From Lactarius indigo (Eukaryota; Basidiomycota; Agaricomycetes; Russulales; Russulaceae): 64,000 nt of DNA. The stretch covers positions 186,001 through 250,000 of the forward strand of contig JAFKAC010000068.1 in NCBI GenBank assembly GCA_025766275.1, in the 5' to 3' direction. Under the pieces are notes generated by a model, which did no database searches, had not been told where the DNA came from, and saw only the letters and a list, made by a program, of their open reading frames with translations. Position numbers and translations under genes: made by a program. Shown piece by piece: positions 55,701-64,000 of this stretch (position 1 is the stretch's first letter; every line of letters starts with the position of its first letter).

Positions 55701-57586
55701 GTCGAATTCCGGACGACTCGTGATACATAGACGTAGACTCGAATGGTGAAGATCGACAAGTTCTTTGACCAGCTTGAGGACCTTCTCACGCGACGACGGG
55801 ATGCCCGAATCATTGGGAGACTCGTCGAGAGCATCCATGACCAGATAGATCGGCACTTGTTCCGTCATTGTGAGCATATCCTTGAGGCACCGTGCAAGCG
55901 AGTCGACAGTCGGCTGTTCCGATCCTTGTTTGTGTGAGGAGTACAAAGAGGCAAGAGCGTCACAGAAGATATCTGATTGATCGGAGAGTTGGACGAGAAG
56001 GGACGATAATAAAGCGCGCTCGTCCTGTTTTGTTGTGTCCTTGAAGTCGAAGTAAAAATAGGCCAAGAAAGCTGAGCCGGCATCGGAAATGGATTTTATA
56101 TCCCGGACGATCGCGGAGCTTGTTGATCATATGGGTTAGAGTAGGACACAACTCGGCGGGGGCTAACGCACCTGAGAATACTCTTCCCGGAGCCAGCTAT
56201 CGATCCAGGAGTCGTCGTCAGTGGCGATTAAGACTCAGACGGTGACGAGAAATGTACGTTTTCCGTGAATCCATAACAAGGAGCCAGATGCTTTCCAACC
56301 TGTGAGGGTGTTCCCATCGGTGCACCACGTTGCGGTACCCTCGTGATGAGCACCGGATGCGGTGTTGTAATTGACAGATGGATCGGGAGGAGCGATCCAT
56401 TTTCGAAGGTCCTTGCGTAACTCGTTCCCTGTAAGAGAGGTCAAGTTTTGATGACCTTCGGCGATGAGAAGATGACGAACGGTTTGAGTCTGTGACTTTC
56501 CTGGCGATTTGTTGAATTGTTACTCCTGTCTCCTTTACGCCTGAGAAATGGCTGAGGACAGATCCAGGGCAGACCAATGGGGTGTGACTGACCTTGAATG
56601 ACTAAACCAACCTTATCGTCGACGCGCTGTACCATGCCGTCGACAGTCCGAACCTTGTTGTCGATGCCGTCTACTTTGATACCAATAACTCGCACCCTCT
56701 CATCGACGGCTTCTACCTTTTCATCGACTTCCTTGACCTTGTCGCCCGCGTCCTTGACCTTGTCGTCGATTCCGCGAGTGATTATAAGGACTTCTGCTGC
56801 CGCCATCCGAGCCTCCTCTTGCGTCAACGCGTCAAGCCGCTGAAGCGCGGCCTCCACATCCTTCCTTCCAACCAGCTTCTTCAGATACGCCTCTGCACGA
56901 CGGTAAGTTTTGAGGGATTTATCAACAAGCAAGGACGTACTAGTTCGTCCCTGCCCGACCTCCTTCGTCACGATCCCGAGGATTGAGAGCACCTCAACCA
57001 TTATCCTTACGATAATGTCTGTCATAGCTGCCGTCGGTCGGACCTCGATATATTGTTCGAGCCGCTTAAAGAAGTACTCTAAGCGGCCAAAAAGGTCTAC
57101 GAGTGCATCTTGGCTACTGCGGACATCCTTGACGGCCTAAGGGATAGACGTAGGGTCAGAACCCAAATGTGGGGTCAAGAAAGATGCTCACTTGGAGGAG
57201 GACACCAATCCCAGCAAAGATCGCATTCGAAGGCGGGAATATCTGTAGTCACATAAATCAAAGAGTCGATCTTGGACAGTTCAAAGTATCGGAATTACCA
57301 GACCAACACCGTTTCCGATGGCGACAGAGAATGCATACAAGACATTCACGGTGGGATCGAGCCACTTTGTCCACCTTTCGTTGGCAGCTTGAGGTTGATC
57401 AAATGCCCGGAATTGGGATCGAAGCACGGATAGAACGGCACTGGGAGAGTCGCAGGACTGCAGGCGGGTGACCAGGGGATGAGAGGTAAGGTCACGTTTT
57501 GTCTGTTGTTTGTACGATTTTAAAGCAGCTGTAAATATTGTCTCAAAGTTCGTAGAAGAGGTGGCGGTAGGTGGAACTCGGGACAT
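52709..57586 (-). pseudogene. NLR gene 2: Goodbye-NACHT-ankyrin, 2-nt deletion and altered 3' end
   Basis: Same exon plan as gene 1: 57586-57299, 57242-57192, 57136-56593, 56540-56258, 56196-56172, 56118-55519, 55463-52709. Exon 3 is 21 nt longer (one more seven-residue coil repeat). Exon 4 is 2 nt shorter (283 against 285 nt; loss near 56450-56480), so the normal transcript is out of frame from there. Walker A (GKPGSGKS) and Walker B (LVMDALDE) codons are otherwise conserved, as are about 19 ankyrin repeats. The frame-shifted remainder of exon 4 stays open, and skipping the 25-nt exon 5 would return exon 6 to the right frame. The last about 35 residues (after SKVARGL) are unrelated to genes 1 and 3. 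Pseudogene or an isoform-switched gene. Confidence 0.8.
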
Positions 57587-57693
57587 AATGCTAATTAGAG
57601 GAGCGCGGGTGCTTAGGAGATAGATAATAAGTCGCAGGGGTACTCGCTCGTAGTATTTGCAGAGGGTGCGCCTCGTGGGCAGATAGCCGCCCT

Positions 57694-57719
57694 GATATTC
57701 CCAGGGTGCCACGATAATA
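57694..57719 (-). promoter_or_regulatory. Conserved promoter block of NLR gene 2
   Basis: CCCTGGGAATATC (minus strand of 57694-57706) and TATTAT (57714-57719), matching the block upstream of gene 1 at a similar distance from the ATG. Confidence 0.45.
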
Positions 57720-57739
57720 GACGCCCACATACTCAAACT

Positions 57740-58419
57740 AGGTGTCGACTTTGTCGACGGGGACCTTGCTTGGAGTTCGGTGTTTGGTTTTGTAGAACAG
57801 ACAAATACGTTTTGTATTTTACGCTAAGACTTCTTACGATGAGTGCCCGAAACTGCGTGAATGACTCTCTTGATTTGCTATCGTACGAATTCGATTTTTT
57901 TGCCCACAGCATCATACGCTTCCCTTCTCCGGATGAAAGAGTGAAATGTATGACGTCAAGTAATTTGTTCAAATTCAGGATTGTTTGGAGTTGTTGTCGA
58001 TCCGGTCAGAATTTCGACCTGCCATGGGACCTTGTCAAGCAAGGCGATTCAGCCCGAGCGCAAGACGCAACAGACTTGGATGTAACTGCTCTAGGACGAG
58101 TTCGAGCACGATAATCGAACTGCCTCTACGAGGAACGTATCTTAGCACCAGGTATCATCTCCGCCCTCTCTGATTGTATCGCTTACCCGTTCGTAGAATG
58201 ACCATAGACCGGTGACCGTTCGCTCTATGAGGTGCCGGCTGCGCTTAGGACGACCCATCATAAAACCTCATTTGAACGGCTGGTTACGAGTCTAGAATGA
58301 CCATACACCCGGTCTCTTGCCGATGGTGACCCATACTGGGTCGAAAACGCGTTCGGAGAATACAATCAAGCAGCAGGATGCGGTGGTCCATTTTTAACGA
58401 CGTCCGATCGTCTCACCTG
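57740..58419. other. Upstream flank of NLR gene 2, nothing recognised
   Basis: About 680 bp with only short, unconvincing frames on both strands. Confidence 0.3.
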
Positions 58420-59830
58420 TCATCATGGGGCAATGAGCGTGGGCAAACGGGCGAGGCATGGAGAAGTTGCATCAGGAGCTTGAAGAGCCCGGGTTTCTAC
58501 TGCCAGTGATTTGTGTTCAGGATGGAAGAAATCACAGTTACCCCACGTGGAGAGAGGCGAGTGCGGACGTCGCGCGTGGGTCGCCGCCCCCAGAAGAGCA
58601 GCGCTGCGCATAGCACTGTCGGGTGCGCATTCAGCTTCGTCATGACCGTGAATACGGTGTTACTGCTTCAGCCTGGGGGCGGTGAAGACAACGACGGCGG
58701 TCTCGGTGTCTTCTCTCGTCTCCGTCTCTGCCGCGCCGGTTGGGTTTCGGTCTTCTGAGCATTCAGCGTCGGCGAGGGAGTCTGTACCTGCCTTTGATGT
58801 GGTCCCTGAGACGAGTCAGCCAGTAAAGGAGATCCACGCACGGCCAAGGTCGTCAGCCAACCCCGTCAGCCGATCGAACTGTGGGCTTCTCGTGTTGAAA
58901 GCAGCCCTTCGAGAACCTCCATGTTGTTCGCATAGACGACGGTTGTGAGGGCCCAGTCGCCGACGCGGTGTGCTAGGCGTCATTGTCGCCGTTGCCAATG
59001 ATCGCCGTCCGCGTGCGTAGTTCGGCTGGGCGGCCCATGAGTGCGGCCGCGCGATGCGCTCCGGGGGTTAGCTCATAATCTGTTCGGAGCCGCCTAAATG
59101 CTGGTAAATTTGTCAAACTCAGTCGCAGCGGAAGAACAAGGAAGAAGGACGCACCGTCCTTGATCGTAGGTCTAAGCACGCAGACAGGTCCTTTGTCTGG
59201 ATTGCGTCCGCCGGGCCTGCGATGCGACTGAACTACGTGCGCAGAAGCCATGTCGGCCCTGGCTCGAAAGATCAGCCGCGTAGCTGGTGGAAGAGTAGCT
59301 CGGTATCGGCCCAGTACGAGTGCGCAATCCGCAGGGCATGTAGATCCGATTCACGTGAGTGGCCAAGGAGGATCGTCGAAGCCATTGTCAGCGGTAAGGC
59401 ACATTCACGCATCTACGCGCTGCAGCCGTAGTTCCAGAAAACTTGGATTGGAGCTAAGTGTCAGAAAATCAGGTCCTTGCAAACTTACCAGCTGAGATGG
59501 TCAGAGATCGATCTCGGCAAGTTGATCATGTTTATCCTTGCCCGTGTTAAAAGTCGATAATGATTTGGCGTCTTTCCCCCTATTGTCATGAACTAGGAGG
59601 AAAACGTGTTATTTCAGCGAATGGCCCGGAGTGAGAATGCGCACTAATTCACAATCAATCGCATAGACCATATGAGAACCCTCGGAATCGTCGCAACTTA
59701 GGGCATCTCTACTATCCCTTCTGGCTTTTGAAAAAGAAAAAAAAAGTCCGCAAGGTACAGTACGATGGAATGGGGCAGTCATCCTCGGCCATTTTCTGAA
59801 TAGTTAAGAGGAACTGCGCGGGGTCCGCTG
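58420..59830 (-). pseudogene. NLR-associated block 3: decayed unknown gene
   Basis: Third copy of the paralogous block. Minus-strand segments align in order with blocks 1 and 2: LRIAHSYWADTELLFHQLRG, ALTTVVYANNMEVLEGLL and SGTTSKAGTDSLADAECSE. The frame is interrupted by stops. More diverged than blocks 1 and 2 from each other. Confidence 0.45.
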
Positions 59831-62050
59831 CAGTGCAAGTAAACGATCGGAGAGATGAATAAAGCAAAGATACGAACAAGAATTTCCCTCTTACAAGCGT
59901 CTCTTATTCTCTTCACCACCTACGGGGCCTGGAAAACTGTGTCGAGCCCGGAGTGCATGCATGTTGCGTCACTGGATGCGCGAGTAGCACACCTTTGGGG
60001 AAACGTGCGTGATGTGAACAGAACGCTACCGTGAAGCGCTCCAACTGCTTTCGAGTATGGGCTAACGAAGGAGAGGTCTCGGGGCTTGGGTGAGATAAGC
60101 GGTGGTAGGTCTGGTGGAAGTGGTGTGAGTTATGGGTAGATTGGAGTTCTCCATGGCCAAGGTAGGTAGAAGTGGCGGAGAAATGTCAATAGATGTTAAA
60201 CTCAGGACGCCATAGACGACAGGCTCTGTACACGTTCTGCGAGTCGTCGAATATGAGTGGTACGACCGCGGGTGAATCTGATCCAGCTCAGTGGGGAATC
60301 GGGTACGGTATGAAGGAAACGTTGCGGACATGCTAGCTTCCTGAATTAATATGCAGAAAATAGGAAAAGTGGGAGACCTGCTTGAAAATCTCCGAATTCT
60401 AGGATAAAACCGCGCCGGTCGATCACCTGTGCGAGACGGGGTTAAACGGCAAAGGCGGCCCGGGACACGTGCCATTCCTCCTGCACCACCCAGCCTAACT
60501 TCTCAACCACCCCCACGTCGTAATTACCAAGGGACAGGTAACGAGGCTTCCCTATGTTCAACATTCAGCGCCTAGCCTTTCATCGATTCGCTCCAGATGG
60601 TCCTGCCCACTCGGTCGCGATTTCGCCACAGACAGGTGTATTCTCCGAGTCTTCCAATGATCGGGGCGTTCAATTTTGTGTTCACACAATAGCATCAACC
60701 TGCCTTCTTGGTGCTATATTACCATGTAATACTGGGTGCGCCGTGCACTAGATCCCTTTTCCCTCTCCATCGCTCTCGTCGACAAATCAAGGTACAACCC
60801 GCAAAGAGTCCGAATTGTCGTTGAACCACGACTTTGACGCCATTGCGCAACTTACCGTCCTTCGCTATGGGTGGTGCCAGTGGTGGTGAGCACATAGATC
60901 CAGTTCCGTCTGGAAACTCATGTATAATCACGACATTAGTCGATAATGCCCACCGAAAGGCAGGAAAGCCAGAAAGTCCGAGTCTAAAGCTGCCGCTGCC
61001 CCTTCAGCCGTAGCCAACTCCTGACCCACGGCCCGACATCCGACCATTCACCTACTCCCGTGCGCTCCGCCTCATCTGCTGGTCGCTGTTTGTGCAGTCG
61101 TGGTTCCAAGTTTACGTCGGCCATATCCACCAATACTCGAAATAGCGCACCCAGAACAACGTCCGCATCGGCGTAATGGTAGCTATTTACACCTGGCGAT
61201 CCTTGAATACTTAACGTCCAAAGTCTTGGATCTAACAGGCGTACTCTTTCTCTTGGACTTACGCCATTCCTAATTAAAAGCAACGCGTCGAAAGGTCTCC
61301 GCGTCAACCTTATCCTACTATGGGACCTATAAACTAGCTGGGTAGGAGAAGCCCGACATGCTAGCGTGGGCGACGATCACTGGTGGCACACTGCCGTTCA
61401 TTCATAACATCAGGGGTTGGTTTTCAATGCGACGTGGACACCTTGACGAAACCATTGTGTCGCTATTTTCATTGTCTCGACCCTGGTCTCTTGTCACACT
61501 CACTTTTTTTTTTTTTTTGAATCCATTTACGTGCGCCTCAGAGCCTATTACCCTATGTAGCACGAGTTTAAATTTCTAATACATGATGGTATTTTGAATT
61601 CGTGTGATGCTCTATGTATCTTAAGTCCCCCCCACTCCCGGGAGGGAGTCACACTCACATTTCTGCGTAGAATAGAGTTATCAGACACAACGAAGTGCCT
61701 AATTCCGGTCATCGGCGGCACTGACGTCCCCTGAAATACAGTGAGCCTCTGAATGTGGGTGAACACTAAGCAAAAACAGTTTCCACGAGCTTTTCGGTGG
61801 CATTTTGGACTGACAATAAAACACGAATACTATAGTGTACATAAAATGAAGGCATGGGGAGAGTTACACGCGAGATGACATAACTTCGGACTGCATGTAT
61901 TTCACACAATTTTACAAGTGATTTCATCACACGAATAATGATGGGCTTCAGAGGTAAATTGCTGAAATAAGGGTCATTGTACAGTAAACGAGGACAATCG
62001 TCGCTCACACACGTCGATAAGTCAAACATATTATTCCACGTCTCGTCCGT
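59831..62050. other. Spacer downstream of NLR gene 3
   Basis: No recognisable gene over 2.2 kb. The last about 75 bp (61977-62050) resemble 43600-43690, the region just beyond the stop of gene 1, and are probably the shared 3' UTR. Short homopolymer tracts occur near 59733 and 61505. Confidence 0.4.
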
Positions 62051-64000
62051 TCATTCCGCATCGTGCTGGGAGAATAATTGTTTTATTTCCTGTTGTCTTG
62101 GACCACAGGCAACTTCGGAAGGAGTCTTGCCGCTGATGTCGCATACATGCGCATCCGCACCGTGGTCCAGCAGTAACCGCACAGCCTCTAGGTATCCTCC
62201 CGACCAACCACGTGTCGCGTAGTGTAACGGGGTAGATCCCTCGAAATCCTGGGCATTGACTTCCACATTGCGCTCAAGTATCAACTGAGCAATCTCGACG
62301 TAACCGTTTTTGGCTGCGGAATGCAGTGGGGTTACTCCCTTGTTGTTGGAGAAGTGCACGTCTGCATTATGGCCCAGCAATAACTGCACCACTCCATGGT
62401 GTCCCATCTTCGATGCGCAGAGAAGTGGGGTGAATCCTTCGTTATTCTGTGCATTGACCTCCGCGTTGCGCCTGAGTAGCAACTGAGCAACCTCGAGGTG
62501 ACCGTGGGCGGCTGCAAAATGCAGTGGCGAACTTCCCTTGTTGTTGCGGACCCGCTCATCTGCATTGTGTTCCAGCAATAATTGCAAAACACCAAGGTGT
62601 CCACAGTATGACGCTCTGAGAAATGGGGTGAATCCGTCATCGTCGCGGGCATTGACCTCTACATTGCGCTCGAGTAGTAATCGAACAACTTCGGGGTCAC
62701 CGGCGGCTGCTGCGTAATGCAGTGGAGTATTTCCTTTGTTATTGCAAACATGCGCGTCCGCATTGTGGTCTAGCAACAACCGCAAAGCATCAGGGTGTCT
62801 ACTCGCCGATGCACAGAAAAGTGGGGTACATCCGTCATCATCTCGGGTATTGACCTCCGCATTGTGTTCAAGGAGTAACCGAGCAACTTCGAGATGACCA
62901 TAATACGCCGCGTAGTACAGCGGTGTCATTCCGTTGTTGACCCGGGCATGTTCGTCTCCATGGCTCCATCCGAGCAATACGGACTTGGACACACTATAGG
63001 GGGATAAGGGTTCATTTCGAGAATTGGCCTCTGCACGGCGCTCGAGTAAAAATCGCTCGAGTGACTTAGCGGCTTCAAGGTGGCCGTCACACACCGCGCA
63101 AAGATATGGTGCGTCATCTCCCTTGTCCTTGTCGCGGACATGCTCATCTACGGTGTGGTCCAGAAATAACCGCGTAAGGTCACCATTTACAAATGGATCA
63201 AGAAATGTAGTAGTTCCTTCGGTATTCCGGACATTGACCTCCGCATTGCACTGGATTAACATCCGAGAAACATCGAGATGGCCATAGATCGCCGCCAAAT
63301 GCAGTGGGGTGTTTCCGTGGCTATCATGGTAACACGCATTTGCATTGTGGTCCAGTAATAACCGCACAACATCACGATGTCCTGCCGCCGATGTATGGAG
63401 AAGTGCGCTACCGAGATCATCCTGGGAATTGGCCTCTGTATTATGCTTGAGTAGGACCCAAGTAACCTCGAGGTGACCTTTGATTGCTGCCGAACGCAGT
63501 GGAGTGTTTCCGTAGTAGTCACGGATACGCGCGTCCGCATTGTAGTCCAACAATAACCGCACGACATGGCAGTGTCCATTCCCCGATGCGTCGAGAAGTG
63601 GGGTAGTTCCGTGGTTACTCTGGGAGTTAACCCCCGCATTGCGCTCGAGTAGCAACCGGGAGACCTCAAGGCGACCGTTTCTTGCTGCAAGATGCAGTGG
63701 AGTCGTGCCGTCCTTTTGAGAGTTCGCGTCTGCACCAACGTTCAGCAACCACTTGCTGATCTCAAGATGTCCCATGTGTGAAGCATAGTGTAGTGGAGTC
63801 CAATTGTCTCCAGAGCGTGAATTTATGTCGGCACCATGCGCGAACAGCAACTGAGAAACCTCGAAATGCCCCCCATCCACCGACGCATGCAACGGAGTAC
63901 CGGATAGACCACCCAAATGATTCACTTGCTCGTGGTGCTTCATAATCAGGCGTTCCACTAGACCACGGAATCCCTTCTGTGCAGCGAAGTATAAGGGAGC
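62051..64000 (-). CDS. NLR gene 3, ankyrin-repeat half (5' part outside window)
   Basis: Open frame from the right edge to a stop at 62051 encoding about 650 residues, aligned along its full length with the ankyrin half of genes 1 and 2. It begins APLYFAAQKGFRGLVERL at the edge, then about 17 ankyrin repeats and the C-terminus KTPSEVACGPRQQEIKQLFSQ. No interruption is seen. The Goodbye and NACHT exons should lie to the right of the window. A longer degenerate interval replaces one repeat in the middle (near 63000-63200), as in gene 2. Repeat copies alternate between two types. Confidence 0.88.
   Translation of the reverse strand, partial: APLYFAAQKGFRGLVERLIMKHHEQVNHLGGLSGTPLHASVDGGHFEVSQLLFAHGADINSRSGDNWTPLHYASHMGHLEISKWLLNVGADANSQKDGTTPLHLAARNGRLEVSRLLLERNAGVNSQSNHGTTPLLDASGNGHCHVVRLLLDYNADARIRDYYGNTPLRSAAIKGHLEVTWVLLKHNTEANSQDDLGSALLHTSAAGHRDVVRLLLDHNANACYHDSHGNTPLHLAAIYGHLDVSRMLIQCNAEVNVRNTEGTTTFLDPFVNGDLTRLFLDHTVDEHVRDKDKGDDAPYLCAVCDGHLEAAKSLERFLLERRAEANSRNEPLSPYSVSKSVLLGWSHGDEHARVNNGMTPLYYAAYYGHLEVARLLLEHNAEVNTRDDDGCTPLFCASASRHPDALRLLLDHNADAHVCNNKGNTPLHYAAAAGDPEVVRLLLERNVEVNARDDDGFTPFLRASYCGHLGVLQLLLEHNADERVRNNKGSSPLHFAAAHGHLEVAQLLLRRNAEVNAQNNEGFTPLLCASKMGHHGVVQLLLGHNADVHFSNNKGVTPLHSAAKNGYVEIAQLILERNVEVNAQDFEGSTPLHYATRGWSGGYLEAVRLLLDHGADAHVCDISGKTPSEVACGPRQQEIKQLFSQHDAE

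Noticed and set aside
60062..60475. 137-codon minus-strand frame as a gene
   Set aside because: Serine/threonine/proline-rich low complexity, no neighbour support, no counterpart in the other NLR units.
1..64000. tRNA and rRNA genes
   Set aside because: Only a partial T-arm-like sequence near 42630 was found; no complete cloverleaf or rRNA motif was seen by eye.

Overview
The window looks like an accessory, transposon-dense region of a basidiomycete genome, most likely an Agaricomycete. The basis is: protein-coding genes cut by very short introns (about 46-65 nt, GTNNGT...AG); chromodomain Ty3/Gypsy elements; a Tnp2-type transposase with a divergent companion gene; and a tandem family of Goodbye-NACHT-ankyrin (NLR/STAND) genes. 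All identifications come from reading motifs; no database search was possible.

Layout. 1-8.0 kb: two nested, decayed Ty3/Gypsy elements on the minus strand (A inserted in B), with a young solo LTR inside A. 8.3-16.3 kb: element C, full length (7.93 kb), same superfamily, LTRs differing at 2 of 544 sites, TSD CCTTC. 16.3-19.1 kb: broken host-like sequence with an RPB7-like fragment and two solo LTRs. 19.1-27.1 kb: element D, a full-length Gypsy chromovirus of a different family on the plus strand (8.0 kb, TSD CCTCC). 28.1-31.5 kb: a Tc1/mariner-IS630-like DNA transposon with 40-bp perfect TIRs and a TA TSD. 31.8-40.4 kb: a Tnp2-family transposase gene (minus) and a divergent multi-exon gene of unknown function (plus), hit by three solo LTRs and followed by a TGACT-rich repeat array. 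40.8-64 kb: three tandem units, each holding a Goodbye-NACHT-ankyrin gene on the minus strand and a decayed paralogous gene block.

How the parts relate. The retroelements carry the signature of Tf1/sushi self-priming: the sequence 2 nt inside the 5' LTR is complementary to the inferred first 10-11 nt of the element's own RNA. Their 5' leaders and gag N-termini are essentially free of AUG although reading frames stay open and conserved. Ten of eleven in-frame stops seen in transposon genes are TGA codons that read as CGA with a C-to-T change, and most LTR-LTR differences are CpG transitions. This points to methylation-linked deamination acting on the repeats. The NLR genes lack such stops. NLR gene 1 is intact (1478 aa). 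Gene 2 has a 2-nt deletion just upstream of its P-loop exon, which skipping of that 25-nt exon would put back in frame. Gene 3 runs off the right edge.

The most unusual material is the AUG-free translation set-up of the retroelements, the palindromic self-priming start site, and the NLR array with its P-loop micro-exon.
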